42,948 nt of DNA from positions 1 through 42,948 of the forward strand of contig JAAHGL010000050.1 in NCBI GenBank assembly GCA_010692635.1, written 5' to 3'. Below the pieces are notes generated by a model. It was not told the origin of the DNA, did not search any database, and was given only the letters and a program-made list of their open reading frames with translations. The position numbers and the translations under genes are program-made. Below, piece after piece: positions 18,683 through 27,029 of the stretch (positions are counted from its first letter, which is position 1; each line of letters begins with the position of its first letter). This stretch comes from Symploca sp. SIO2C1. GTDB lineage: Bacteria > Cyanobacteriota > Cyanobacteriia > Cyanobacteriales > Coleofasciculaceae.

Positions 18683-18758
18683 TGTAGGTTAGGTTGAGGA
18701 ACGAAACCCAACAAATCAGGACATCGTTGGGTTTCGCTAGCGCTCTACCCAACCTACA
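18683..18758. repeat. Large palindromic repeat between convergent genes
   Basis: Inner arms CGAAACCCAAC/GTTGGGTTTCG (18702-18712, 18726-18736) and outer arms TGTAGGTT/AACCTACA (18683-18690, 18751-18758) form a long hairpin. It resembles a dispersed repeat common in cyanobacteria and may also terminate both convergent genes. A smaller hairpin CAGTATT/AATACTG lies at 18824-18839 near the 3' end of the minus-strand gene. Confidence 0.7.
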
Positions 18759-18847
18759 GATTTAGCATTGTCATCTCACTAGTGAATCATCAAAGGAAGA
18801 TAAAATTCTTGTATGTTAAAATGCAGTATTTTAATACTGAATTAGCC

Positions 18848-20227
18848 TCAGCCAAGCCACTTATTGTGACCATAGTTAACCCACTGTTCAACTAAGGCAA
18901 ACCCAGATATCCCAATCAACCACCACAAAGTTTGATAAGCTTTTTTACCAGGGATACAACAAAAGAGATATCCTAGAGCTATGAAAAAGAAGGGGACTCC
19001 AAATATATATCTACCTAGACTATAAAGACGGTCTCTAGTAAAAAATATAATCAGAGAGTGGATTACTGGAAAGTAGACACAAAACCAAAATACATAGTTG
19101 CTACTTAAAGTTATAGGGTAGTCAGAAGTTATTACTTTTTTTAGTGAATTATCTTTTCCTTGTGATTTACTTTTCAAATAAAACCAATTAAATATGTGAG
19201 TCAGTATTAGTAAAGGTGGATATAAAAATAAAAGATTCCATAAAGTTGATTTTGGTTGCCAAATTACTAAATTAATATCTTTGATTTTGAAGTAGACCAA
19301 AATAAAAGCAACAAATAAGACTATTAAAGGAAAATAAAGTCCTAACAAATCAAAAAACTGAGATTTAGGAAAAAGTAACAGCTCTAAATGTAAACCCAAC
19401 TTCGTACCCCAGTCTTTTTGGTCTTTGAAGGGAGCGAAGAAGTCCCCGCGTGCTTGCCAGCAAAACAATCCATAGATAGAGTATCCTAGGAAAGAAGAAA
19501 CCCAGAGAGTTAGGGTGATTTTAATCTCTTGGCTATACTTGTTAATTACTGTTCGCCAATCTCTCCAATTATGTGTTTCTAGTTTTAAGCTCTCAAAATA
19601 AAAAATTGTTCCTATTGCTGCTGCGGAAGAAAAAACGAACGGTATTAATATTGGTCTAGTCAAACCCATAATCAAGGTCAGGATAAATACTAGAGTAAGT
19701 CTGACAATTTGATTAAGGTTGGTTTGACGTAGACAAACCCAAATAAAAATAGCACTGAGAGCAGAGAACAAACTTTCTGTATAACCAATTACTCGAAAAA
19801 TTGCCATGGGACTCAGAGAAAAAGCCATAACCAAGAGTAAAGTAAGGTATTTATGGTTAAGGCTTTTAGTAAAAACCAAAATTAATAAGGGAGTGGAGAG
19901 TAAGAAAATAACCGTAGAAACAACTAAAAAATAATGTGCGGTTTGCTCTACATTTTGAGGATGAAACAGAAAGCGAATCAGCAGAGGCCAAAGAGGGTAA
20001 AAAGCAAGACAAGTGTTACTCAGAGCAATATCAGCATAACCTTGTAAATCCCAGTAGTAGCTTCTACTAGTTTCTGGTAGAGGAGGATCGGGAACTAATT
20101 GAACTGGAGAGAAGAATTTATGGAAAGCATCAGGATTAATTAGCATACCCAATGCAGCACAAAAAATAAAAGCACTGCAAATGAGTAAGGATGAGTTGAC
20201 TATCCTGAGCATTTTTGCCTTGGTCAT
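18848..20227 (-). CDS. PIG-V-like multi-span mannosyltransferase
   Basis: This 459-residue integral membrane protein has roughly nine to ten hydrophobic spans. The segment [15 protein letters not shown] followed later by [28 protein letters not shown] matches the PIG-V/GT-C pattern (F-P-x-x-P, then YTESLF). GT-C enzymes transfer sugars from polyprenyl-phosphate donors on the outer face of the membrane, so this one probably modifies a lipid or a surface glycan. In eukaryotes PIG-V adds the second mannose of GPI anchors; the bacterial substrate is unknown. It is divergent from dxr and is AT-rich compared with that gene. Confidence 0.7.
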   Translation of the reverse strand: MTKAKMLRIVNSSLLICSAFIFCAALGMLINPDAFHKFFSPVQLVPDPPLPETSRSYYWDLQGYADIALSNTCLAFYPLWPLLIRFLFHPQNVEQTAHYFLVVSTVIFLLSTPLLILVFTKSLNHKYLTLLLVMAFSLSPMAIFRVIGYTESLFSALSAIFIWVCLRQTNLNQIVRLTLVFILTLIMGLTRPILIPFVFSSAAAIGTIFYFESLKLETHNWRDWRTVINKYSQEIKITLTLWVSSFLGYSIYGLFCWQARGDFFAPFKDQKDWGTKLGLHLELLLFPKSQFFDLLGLYFPLIVLFVAFILVYFKIKDINLVIWQPKSTLWNLLFLYPPLLILTHIFNWFYLKSKSQGKDNSLKKVITSDYPITLSSNYVFWFCVYFPVIHSLIIFFTRDRLYSLGRYIFGVPFFFIALGYLFCCIPGKKAYQTLWWLIGISGFALVEQWVNYGHNKWLG

Positions 20228-20344
20228 TGGTTATTGGTCATTGGTACAAAGAATTTTATAGTGGGAGAGCGTGGTGTAATTATTGAACTGTTGTCAGTAC
20301 CCCGTTCTCAAAACACGGAATTTCCAAACTACCGAAAATTTTTA

Positions 20345-21544
20345 ATGAAATCAATTACTCTTCTTGGCTCCACCGGTTCTATAGGTACTCAAACCTTAGA
20401 TATTGTGACTCAGTACCCCAACCAATTCCGACTAGTAGGATTGGCAGCGGGAAGTAATGTGGAGATGTTAGCTGCTCAGATTAGGCAATTTAGACCTGCG
20501 ATCGCGGCAATCCGCAATCAAGAGAAGTTCCCAATGCTGCAAGAAGCAGTTGCAGATCTCGACCCCCAACCAATTCTACTGGCTGGAGAAGCTGGGATAG
20601 TGGAGGTTGCGAAGTATGGGGATGCTGAAGCCGTAGTTACTGGCATTGTTGGCTGTGCTGGTTTGTTGCCAACTATTGCGGCGATTGAAGCTGGTAAGGA
20701 TATTGCTTTAGCGAATAAGGAAACTTTAATTGCTGGTGGTCCCGTAGTACTACCGTTAGTAGAAAAACATGGTGTTAAGCTCTTACCCGCTGATTCAGAG
20801 CATTCGGCAATTTTTCAGTGTCTCCAGGGAGTACCAGCTGGTGGCTTGCGACGAATTCTGCTAACAGCATCTGGCGGAGCTTTCCGGGATTGGCCTGTGG
20901 AGAAGTTACCAGAAGTCAAGGTTGCTGACGCTATCAAGCACCCCAACTGGTCGATGGGACGGAAAATTACGGTAGATTCTGCGACACTGATGAATAAGGG
21001 ACTGGAGGTGATTGAAGCTCATTTCCTGTTTGGTATGAATTACGACCAAATTGACATTGTGATTCATCCCCAAAGTATTATTCATTCCCTAATCGAGCTA
21101 CAAGATACCTCAGTGTTAGCTCAACTAGGTTGGCCTGATATGCGCTTACCCCTACTTTATGCTTTGTCATGGCCTGAGCGCATCTATACTGATTGGGAGC
21201 AGCTGGATTTAGTCAAAGCGGGGGATTTGACTTTTAGGGAACCAGACCATCAAAAGTATCCCTGTATGCAACTAGCTTATGCCGCAGGCCGTGCTGAGGG
21301 TTCCATGCCAGCAGTATTGAATGCAGCAAATGAGCAGGCTGTGGCACTCTTTCTCGAAGAGAAAATCGGTTACTTGGACATTGCCAGTTGTATCGAATAC
21401 GTTTGCGATCGCCACCAAGCTGATAACTGTCCTAATCCTACTTTAGATGATATTTTGGCAGCGGATAGTTGGGCAAGACAGGAAGTTGTGGCAGCTGTAA
21501 ATACAGGTAAATTTGTCACTAGTCCATTAGTCATTGGTCATTAG
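20345..21544 (+). CDS. dxr: DXP reductoisomerase Dxr
   Basis: Dxr converts 1-deoxy-D-xylulose 5-phosphate to 2-C-methyl-D-erythritol 4-phosphate with NADPH, the second step of the MEP isoprenoid pathway. Seen are the NADPH-binding [15 protein letters not shown] at the N-terminus, [10 protein letters not shown], the [10 protein letters not shown] active-site loop, and [30 protein letters not shown] 20345 gives 399 residues, the normal length. The frame is open further upstream, but those 37 residues do not match the family. It is divergent from the PIG-V-like gene. Confidence 0.95.
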   Translation: MKSITLLGSTGSIGTQTLDIVTQYPNQFRLVGLAAGSNVEMLAAQIRQFRPAIAAIRNQEKFPMLQEAVADLDPQPILLAGEAGIVEVAKYGDAEAVVTGIVGCAGLLPTIAAIEAGKDIALANKETLIAGGPVVLPLVEKHGVKLLPADSEHSAIFQCLQGVPAGGLRRILLTASGGAFRDWPVEKLPEVKVADAIKHPNWSMGRKITVDSATLMNKGLEVIEAHFLFGMNYDQIDIVIHPQSIIHSLIELQDTSVLAQLGWPDMRLPLLYALSWPERIYTDWEQLDLVKAGDLTFREPDHQKYPCMQLAYAAGRAEGSMPAVLNAANEQAVALFLEEKIGYLDIASCIEYVCDRHQADNCPNPTLDDILAADSWARQEVVAAVNTGKFVTSPLVIGH

Positions 21545-21660
21545 CTATTTGTCATTGGTGCGGGCTGTCTGCTTTTCAAGAGCGTGTGCGGGCTATGCTC
21601 AATCTGCCTGAAAGCAGCGATAATGGATAGGGTAAGTATAAAGTGCCGGGTGAAGTAGCG

Positions 21661-21879
21661 ATGACCGAGTTGCTTGAGCGTGCGATCGCTAGGTTGCAAA
21701 ACTTGCCTGAAAGTGAGCAGAACGCGATCGCGTCGATCATTTTGGAAGAAATTGAGGATGAACGGCAGTGGGATAAAGCATTCTCGAGTTCCCCAGATCT
21801 TCTTGCGAAACTTGCAGCTTTGGCAATGGTTGAATACCATGCTGGAGAAACCCAGGAACTTGATCCAGAAAAGTTGTGA
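21661..21879 (+). CDS. Type II antitoxin of a RelE/ParE-type pair
   Basis: This small acidic protein of 72 residues (MTELLERAIARLQNLPESEQNAIASIILEEIEDE...) follows the pattern of cyanobacterial antitoxins that neutralise RelE/ParE-type toxins. An amphipathic N-terminal helix, an acidic centre (EIEDERQWDKAF) and a C-terminal tail (HAGETQELDPEKL) would wrap the toxin. ATG 21661 is chosen over GTG 21643 because the family starts here. It overlaps the toxin start by 4 bases (GTGA), as is usual in such operons. HIP1 sites lie inside it. Confidence 0.75.
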   Translation: MTELLERAIARLQNLPESEQNAIASIILEEIEDERQWDKAFSSSPDLLAKLAALAMVEYHAGETQELDPEKL

Positions 21880-22145
21880 AGTCACGTACTACTGCTGAGT
21901 TCCGCAGACTGTTTGCTAATTTGCCTCAACAGGTTCAGCAGCAAGCTCGTGCAGCCTATCGGCAGTTTCAAGCAGACCCAAGCTATCCAAGTCTACGTTT
22001 CAAGAAGGTGCATCCGGAACTACCCATTTACTCTGCCCGCGTGAGTAATAACTATCGTGCAGTAGGTCAAATAGACGGAGATACAGTGATTTGGTTTTGG
22101 ATTGGTTCACATGCCGAATATGACAGACTATTACGGCAGATATAA
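21876..22145 (+). CDS. RelE/ParE-superfamily toxin
   Basis: This 89-residue basic protein has the RelE/ParE fold pattern: two N-terminal helices (FRRLFANLPQQVQQQARAAYRQFQ), then strands with LRFKKV, IYSARVSNNYRAVGQIDGDTVIWFWIGSHAEYDRLL. The Arg/Tyr in the central strand and the His/Tyr near the C-terminus fit a ribosome-dependent mRNA endonuclease of the RelE/YoeB kind, although gyrase-targeting ParE cannot be excluded. It starts with GTG inside the end of the antitoxin gene, so translation is coupled. Confidence 0.8.
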   Translation: MKSRTTAEFRRLFANLPQQVQQQARAAYRQFQADPSYPSLRFKKVHPELPIYSARVSNNYRAVGQIDGDTVIWFWIGSHAEYDRLLRQI

Positions 22146-22155
22146 CAGCTTGGCA

Positions 22156-22264
22156 TAATACCAAATCCGGTTATTGTGGGGTACTTATCAAAATCACCAA
22201 ATCTTTTCCAGACAAAGGCTTTGATTTTTTTTAATAGACCCTTGGTAAAGCGGATTTGGTATAA
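22156..22264. mobile_element. MITE with TACCAAATCCG ends
   Basis: Terminal inverted repeats TACCAAATCCG (22159-22169) and CGGATTTGGTA (22251-22261) are flanked on both sides by TAA, giving a 3-bp target duplication (or TA with one matching base). The interior of about 80 bp has no gene. One end of the same type lies alone at 764-774. Confidence 0.8.
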
Positions 22265-22554
22265 CAATCCCAATGCACACCGAGTTAATCATTTCTATGA
22301 TAAGTTTTTAGTCTTTACCGAGGAGTTGTTTGAGGTTGCGGTAGGCGATCGCTCTTTTTGTTATTCCATCTACATTTTAATATTGTGAGTCGGACGTTGA
22401 CATGTCTATAACCTTGAACTACCATAGAAATATGGATGCAGCAGACATGCAGTACGCATGACATCCCGTTACCTAAGAAGGTCGAGGAATTCCGGTAAAG
22501 ACGCTCTGAATACCAAAATCATGGTTTTGGCGAAGGCTCCTGAAGGAGTCTTTG
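22265..22554. other. Intergenic stretch with a terminator-like hairpin
   Basis: No gene is seen. Near its end, GGCTCC/GGAGTC (22535-22540, 22545-22550; one G-T pair) forms a stem with a TGAA loop, followed by TTTGTTATTT. This resembles an intrinsic terminator for plus-strand transcription leaving the toxin module, just before the convergent minus-strand gene ends. Confidence 0.45.
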
Positions 22555-23109
22555 TTATTTCTGTGGTCTGGGTAAATTTTTATTCTGCAACAGATTTTTA
22601 GCAATTACGAAAAATCCAACCTTTTTTACCTTGCCTAGTCCTTCGTGACGAGGATAGGCACTTCGCACATGTAATCTAAGTCTTTTACTTTCTCTGAATA
22701 CTGCAAAGGGAACAAAATAATTAACCTCACAGCCCCTAGAGTTCAATACCTTAACCACAGCATACTTACCATACCCAGCATGGCAAACCAAAGTTTCCTT
22801 ATTGCCTAATGACTTTATGATAGTGGGTAAGTGTTTTGAGAGTTCATACCTCTCAAGATTAAACGACCTAGACTCCCTTGGAGCATGATACATTAATAAT
22901 CGTTCTTGTTCTTTTGAAATCTCCCCCACATTCTTGGTAAAGCAATGCAAGCCATAGGTTACGATGAATCTATATGTGGTTGGTCTTGTCTTATCCCTTT
23001 CATCTAGATATTCAACCCGATGGGCATTGAGGTGCGACAAGTCATATTCTTTCCCATCAAGTGTGAAGTTTCTCCAGCATGTTACTTCTTCTACCGTCTT
23101 GAAGTTCAT
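22555..23109 (-). CDS. Hypothetical protein, possible toxin-like nuclease
   Basis: This 184-residue soluble basic protein is not recognised with certainty. The N-terminal half has DLSHLNAHRVEYLDERDKTR and FIVTYGLHCFTKNVG. The C-terminal half has LVCHAGYGKYAVVKVL, VNYFVPFAVFRESKRLRLHVRSAYPRHEG and a Lys-rich tail. A strand pattern ending in an SAYP-type motif is reminiscent of some small ribonuclease folds, but this is a guess. It lies alone on the minus strand among toxin-antitoxin genes, with no obvious antitoxin next to it. Confidence 0.6.
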   Translation of the reverse strand: MNFKTVEEVTCWRNFTLDGKEYDLSHLNAHRVEYLDERDKTRPTTYRFIVTYGLHCFTKNVGEISKEQERLLMYHAPRESRSFNLERYELSKHLPTIIKSLGNKETLVCHAGYGKYAVVKVLNSRGCEVNYFVPFAVFRESKRLRLHVRSAYPRHEGLGKVKKVGFFVIAKNLLQNKNLPRPQK

Positions 23110-23475
23110 CTAATTGTAAGAGTTTTTGCTATACAAGGCAGGTTCAGACAATTACGACTACCATTTCACCCAGAGCTGTTCCTAAGCATTATACCTAAGT
23201 AGGTGGGAGGTAGGAAACCCAGAAATTACAAGCCTTTGTGTGCCTAAATCAAAATCAATAGTTGGGCTGCTTTATATCTGACTGGGGACGGTAGAGTAAG
23301 ACGACTTGTTAGTATCAAAACTAGTCCGACTCAGGGTTATTTATAGGAACATGCAATACTGAGTTTTCATGTCTTAGTTTATCTAAGCAAGACAGGTTTT
23401 GAGCAATTATGCCAAGAGCTTTTAGATGGTGTAAAAAGGAGATAGGCTTACTACGTTGTATCGAAACTATTTTTG
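23110..23475. promoter_or_regulatory. Divergent region upstream of the TPR-antitoxin gene
   Basis: These 366 bp lie between the minus-strand hypothetical gene and the TPR gene, and no convincing gene is seen. They must carry both promoters. I see no strong palindrome or sigma-70 pair. A GGAGA at about 23438 is too far from ATG 23476 to be its ribosome site. Confidence 0.35.
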
Positions 23476-24948
23476 ATGCTAACTATTCCCCGATTTGACG
23501 AGACCTATGCAGCTTTCCATATAAAGCCTTCAGAGCTAAATGGCTCTCTTAGTCCCGTTCATCAGCATTCTGTATGGCATAGTGAGGGAGACAGACTTTA
23601 CGATCACAAACGTTACCAGGAAAGCATTGCATGTTATGAACGTGCGTTAGTAAATAAGTCTGACGAATACCTTGTCTGGAATAAACTTGGGTTAGCACAA
23701 GCTGCACTTCAGCAGTATCAGCAGGCAAGATCAAGTTTTGACCAAGCGATAGAGATTAGCCCCAATGTCTATGTTGCTTGGTATAACAAGGGCAACGTAT
23801 TACGTGAGTTAAGGCATCATGAGGATGCTGTAGCAAACTATGACAAGGCTTTAGAGTGCCAGCCAAAACATCATGAAGATTGGGTTTGGCATAATAGAGG
23901 CTTGAGCCTTTGGGATTTAGGTCATCTTGAAGAATCTGCGAAGAGTTATGACCACGCTGTAAGCACTAATCCCCGAAATTTTCAATCGTGGGCTAATCGC
24001 GGAAAGGTGCTATCTCAGCTAGGTCATTATCAAGAAGCGTTAGCCAGTTATGATCGGTCAATAGAAATTGAAGATGGTGAGTACCTCACATGGGCCAATC
24101 GAGCTATAACCCTTTCTGAATTAGGCAATCTTGAAGGAGCGCTTAAAAGCCTGGATAAGTCATTAGAACTAAACCCCGCAAATGATGAGCTGTGGAATGA
24201 TCGAGGTGTGTTCTTATATGAGCTTGATCGATACGAGGAAGCACTGGAAAGCTTTGATCAGTCCATATCTCTTAAACCCGATGAAGATACTAATTGGTTT
24301 AACAGAGGCAACGCATTACTTAGACTAAAGCATTTTGACAAAGCAGTGAATAGTTATGATCAAGCTCTAAATATTAATCCCAGTAATCATTGGGTTTGGG
24401 ATAACCGGGGATGTGCCCTTTCAGAACTTAATCGATTAAATGAAGCAATTGCTAGTTATGATCAAGCTCTAACTCAGTGTCCCACTAGTTATAGTGCCTG
24501 GAATAATCGAGGTGCAGATCTCTATTCGATGGGGTATTACCAAGAGGCACTGAATAGCTTTGATCAGGCTGTTGCACTAAAATTGGATAAAGCATTATAT
24601 TGGACTAACCGAGGTAATGCACTACGGCAGTTGGGGCAACTTGAAAATGCCCTCGCTAGTTACAATACAGCTTTATCAATTAACCAAACCTATTCTCAAG
24701 CTCAATACTGGCACAGTATTGTTCTCAAGGATCTTGAGCAGAAAAACAAAATAAAGCTTGAAACACAGCTTAACGAGTATGAACAAACTTCTGAAGAGAA
24801 TAAACGGTTAGCCTTTCATAAAGCTTTATTAGCTTCTGGATTAGTCAAACAGATTAAGCAAACTTCTCGTAATTCCGGGTCTATACGGCCACTCATTCAA
24901 GTGCAAGGAAAACCAATCTCTGAGACGATCATTGAGGAACGCCGCTAG
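23476..24948 (+). CDS. TPR protein with antitoxin-like C-terminal tail
   Basis: This 490-residue protein begins with a short unique segment (1-32), followed by eleven consecutive 34-residue TPR units (about 33-408) of the W-x-N-R-G / Y-x-E-A-L-x-S-Y/F-D-x-A-L type, and a partial twelfth. The last ~63 residues differ: a charged linker, then FHKALLASGLVKQIKQ and the end VQGKPISETIIEERR. That ending closely resembles, from memory, the C-terminal toxin-binding tail of cyanobacterial VapB-type antitoxins, which are normally under 100 residues. The stop codon is directly followed by the ATG of a PIN toxin, so the pair looks like one toxin-antitoxin operon whose antitoxin is fused to a protein-binding TPR solenoid. 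TPR partners are unknown. Confidence 0.8.
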   Translation: MLTIPRFDETYAAFHIKPSELNGSLSPVHQHSVWHSEGDRLYDHKRYQESIACYERALVNKSDEYLVWNKLGLAQAALQQYQQARSSFDQAIEISPNVYVAWYNKGNVLRELRHHEDAVANYDKALECQPKHHEDWVWHNRGLSLWDLGHLEESAKSYDHAVSTNPRNFQSWANRGKVLSQLGHYQEALASYDRSIEIEDGEYLTWANRAITLSELGNLEGALKSLDKSLELNPANDELWNDRGVFLYELDRYEEALESFDQSISLKPDEDTNWFNRGNALLRLKHFDKAVNSYDQALNINPSNHWVWDNRGCALSELNRLNEAIASYDQALTQCPTSYSAWNNRGADLYSMGYYQEALNSFDQAVALKLDKALYWTNRGNALRQLGQLENALASYNTALSINQTYSQAQYWHSIVLKDLEQKNKIKLETQLNEYEQTSEENKRLAFHKALLASGLVKQIKQTSRNSGSIRPLIQVQGKPISETIIEERR

Positions 24949-25413
24949 ATGGGAGTCTACTTCATAGACAGCAGTGCCCTAGTCAAGCGGTACATCAATG
25001 AAGCTGGATCAAGATGGATTTTGAGTCTGTTTGCGCCTACATTGAACAATGAAATTTTTATTGCAGCGATTACTAGTGTTGAAATCGTTGCTGCGATTAC
25101 AAGGGCCGAGCGTGGTAAAAGGATCAGTGCTAATGATGCGCTTGCGGTGCGCGTTCAGTTCAAAAATGAGTTGAAGACAGAGTATCAAGTCATTGAAATT
25201 ACGGAAAGTATAATCATGGCTGGAATGGTGTTAGCTGAAACTCATGGATTACGAGGCTACGATGCAATTCAACTAGCAGCGGGTTGTACAGTTAATACCC
25301 TTTGTATTTCCAGCGGTTTAGCTCCTATCATTTTTGTTTCGGCAGATAATGAACTCAATATTGCGGCATCTGATGAAGGTTTGATAGTTGAGAATCCTAA
25401 TAAGCAGCCTTAG
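24949..25413 (+). CDS. VapC-family PIN-domain toxin
   Basis: This 154-residue PIN-domain ribonuclease has all four acidic metal ligands: D7 in YFIDSSALVKRY, E45 in SVEIVAAI, D105 in GYDAIQLA and D133 in VSADNEL. VapC toxins cleave tRNA or rRNA and stop translation until bound by their antitoxin. The ATG follows the upstream stop codon with no gap, implying translational coupling to the TPR-antitoxin protein. The gene looks intact, so active control by a partner is expected. Confidence 0.88.
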   Translation: MGVYFIDSSALVKRYINEAGSRWILSLFAPTLNNEIFIAAITSVEIVAAITRAERGKRISANDALAVRVQFKNELKTEYQVIEITESIIMAGMVLAETHGLRGYDAIQLAAGCTVNTLCISSGLAPIIFVSADNELNIAASDEGLIVENPNKQP

Positions 25414-25450
25414 CCGCGCAGCCCAAATTAAGGGATTAGAGGGAACTAGA

Positions 25451-25666
25451 ATGACAACTAACACTTCTTTAGAGGAAAGGCTTGCAGCAGTTGAAGTAGC
25501 GATTGCTGAGTTACAGAAGCAGGTTGCGGCTCCTCAGCCAACGCATTGGTTGCAACAAATTACAGGGTCTTTCAAGGATGAACCTGCTTTTGAGGAAGTA
25601 CTTGCTTATGGACGAGCGATTCGCCAAGGGGATGAGTCTATCCTCGAAGTGCAAGACGAGCTATGA
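25451..25666 (+). CDS. Orphan VapB-like antitoxin
   Basis: This 71-residue acidic protein (MTTNTSLEERLAAVEVAIAELQKQ...WLQQITGSFKDEPAFEEVLAYGRAIRQGDE) has an N-terminal coiled coil and a C-terminal segment with the ITGSFKDEPAFEEVL motif, typical of cyanobacterial antitoxins paired with PIN toxins. ATG 25451 follows AGAGGGA. The stop overlaps ATG 25663 of the expected toxin, but that toxin is cut after 19 codons, so the antitoxin is now alone. It could still cross-neutralise another PIN toxin. Confidence 0.75.
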   Translation: MTTNTSLEERLAAVEVAIAELQKQVAAPQPTHWLQQITGSFKDEPAFEEVLAYGRAIRQGDESILEVQDEL

Positions 25667-25722
25667 GATATTTGTTGGATACAGATCATCAGCCACAGAC
25701 GAATTCAAAGCAGGTAGGGTGA
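25663..25722 (+). pseudogene. vapC toxin stub
   Basis: The frame starting at ATG 25663 (overlapping the antitoxin stop as ATGA) reads MRYLLDTDH, the classical start of VapC PIN toxins with the first catalytic Asp. It then loses similarity and stops after 19 codons. The rest of the PIN domain is not found downstream, so most of the toxin gene has been deleted. Confidence 0.7.
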
Positions 25723-25797
25723 GTTCGCCCACTCTGATTGATTTTCAAGATATTATGAGGGAGTCTAGGGGATAAGGTAGCGATCAGGAGTCAACCC

Positions 25798-26088
25798 ATG
25801 CAAGCGATCCTGTTAAGCAGTGAAGAAGTTGCGAAACGCGCCTACCAAATCTACGAGGGCGGAATTCGCCAAAAGGTTGAGACACAGAAAAATATTGGCA
25901 AAATGGTCATCATCAATATTGAGACAGGTGACTATGAGGTCGATGAGACAGGGCTACAAGCAGCTAAAAACCTCCAGGTAAAGTCTCCCTATGCAAGACT
26001 CTTTGGTATCCGCATCGGCTATAACATAGCGGCTTCTTTCGGCGGTGTGATGGAGCGGGTAAGCAGTGATTTCCGGTATTGTGACTGA
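25798..26088 (+). CDS. Small conserved cyanobacterial protein
   Basis: This is a 96-residue soluble protein. The pattern is an N-terminal helix (LSSEEVAKRAYQIYEGGIRQKVE), two strands (GKMVIINIETGDYEVDE), then a helix and GIRIGYNIAASFGGVMER. It resembles a small family that I recall being encoded just before a retropepsin-like (clan AA) aspartic protease in cyanobacteria. A broken piece of such a protease lies about 130 bp downstream. The role is unknown; an antitoxin-like or substrate partner function is speculative. Confidence 0.7.
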   Translation: MQAILLSSEEVAKRAYQIYEGGIRQKVETQKNIGKMVIINIETGDYEVDETGLQAAKNLQVKSPYARLFGIRIGYNIAASFGGVMERVSSDFRYCD

Positions 26089-26123
26089 CAGACATGCGAT
26101 CGTCTCGTTGACCTTTCTCCTGG

Positions 26124-26217
26124 TATAGCAACCGCCAGGGTCATTAGGACATCAGATTAACGTCGTTTATTATTTCGAGCTAAACCTAGTGTCCTAACCG
26201 TTGTGGCGGTTGCTATA
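26124..26217. mobile_element. 94-bp MITE with TATAGCAACCGCCA ends
   Basis: Inverted terminal repeats of 14 bp (26124-26137 and 26204-26217) enclose about 66 bp without coding capacity. The TA at each outer edge would fit TA target duplication as in IS630/Tc1-like elements. It lies between the small gene and the aspartic protease remnant and may have caused the loss of the protease start. Confidence 0.8.
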
Positions 26218-26322
26218 AATGGCGCAACTTTCCCGATCGAGTTTGTCATTGATACAGGCTTTACTATGTTGATAGGCAGGAATGTTATAACGGAGTCTCT
26301 GAAAAGTATTGTGACAAACTCT
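26203..26322 (+). pseudogene. Remnant of a clan AA aspartic protease
   Basis: The frame through 26215-26265 reads INGATFPIEFVIDTGFT, containing the D-T-G active-site motif and context of retropepsin-like proteases. Similarity ends after about 20 residues. The frame continues as NSYAG to a stop at about 26335, inside the next gene. The MITE abuts its 5' side. Only this catalytic strand segment remains, so it cannot be a working protease. Confidence 0.6.
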
Positions 26323-26323
26323 T

Positions 26324-26968
26324 ATGCCGGATGAATTTATTGATGAGTATACCTTTGCCTTAGATCAATTATCAGTAGCACTACAAAATTCCTATGAAAA
26401 GATGAGGGTAGCACCTTTATCACGAACTAATTTGGACTACTCCAGAATAGTTCTTGGTCGACTACGAGCTTTCTATTGTGCTCAAGATAAGCTGAAATGC
26501 TTCCTCAATAAGAGAGTTGCCCAAGCAGGATCTGACTTTTTCGTAGAGACCATTCTGTTCTCACTTAAGCTTTTCAATGATACTGAAAATCTGAACTTGC
26601 AGATCGCCTCAGAACGTGCGATCGAGAAAAAGAGAAATGCTATCAGACCGGATATTAGCCTTTGGCGAGAGGACAATTTAGTAGCTGTTATTGAGTGTAA
26701 GACTCAGCTTGGGTGGTTGAGACATAACTGGGGGAATCACATTGTGAAACGTGAACAGCAAGTTAAAGCAGTATTCCCAGAAGCTACAATATTTTGGCTG
26801 GTTATGACAAGTTGCAACTGGTCAGGATTTGGCGATGATTCAAGGGTAGGGAATACATTATTCTGCCTACTGCGGGAGGTTTGGCCAACACAAATATCAA
26901 GAGAGTTTGAGCCTACTATTCTTGAGACACCACTTGAGAAGCTTTTACAGCAAGTCGAGGGGCTCTAA
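26324..26968 (+). CDS. PD-(D/E)XK nuclease-like protein
   Basis: This 214-residue protein of unknown family has a helical N-terminal half with an acidic helix (FFVETILFSLKLF). A nuclease-like core follows: RPDISLW (P109-D110) on one strand and AVIECKTQLGW (E124-x-K126) on the next, the spacing of the PD-(D/E)XK fold. Later come a possible beta strand (ATIFWLVMT) and a helical end. Such domains occur in restriction enzymes, defence nucleases and repair enzymes. There is no methylase, ATPase or partner next to it. It sits inside the toxin-antitoxin island and may be a solitary defence nuclease. Confidence 0.65.
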   Translation: MPDEFIDEYTFALDQLSVALQNSYEKMRVAPLSRTNLDYSRIVLGRLRAFYCAQDKLKCFLNKRVAQAGSDFFVETILFSLKLFNDTENLNLQIASERAIEKKRNAIRPDISLWREDNLVAVIECKTQLGWLRHNWGNHIVKREQQVKAVFPEATIFWLVMTSCNWSGFGDDSRVGNTLFCLLREVWPTQISREFEPTILETPLEKLLQQVEGL

Positions 26969-27029
26969 ATTCAGGTTTGGATTTTTTGTTCAGTGAGGGG
27001 GTTGGTTGGGGTCGATACCGCCTATAAAT

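Noticed and set aside
20234-20344. N-terminal extension of Dxr by 37 residues
   Set aside because: Family members begin at [14 protein letters not shown]; the extension is not conserved and includes short repeat sequence.
23409-23498. 29-codon frame overlapping the start of the TPR gene
   Set aside because: No ribosome site or similarity; it overlaps the better-supported gene.
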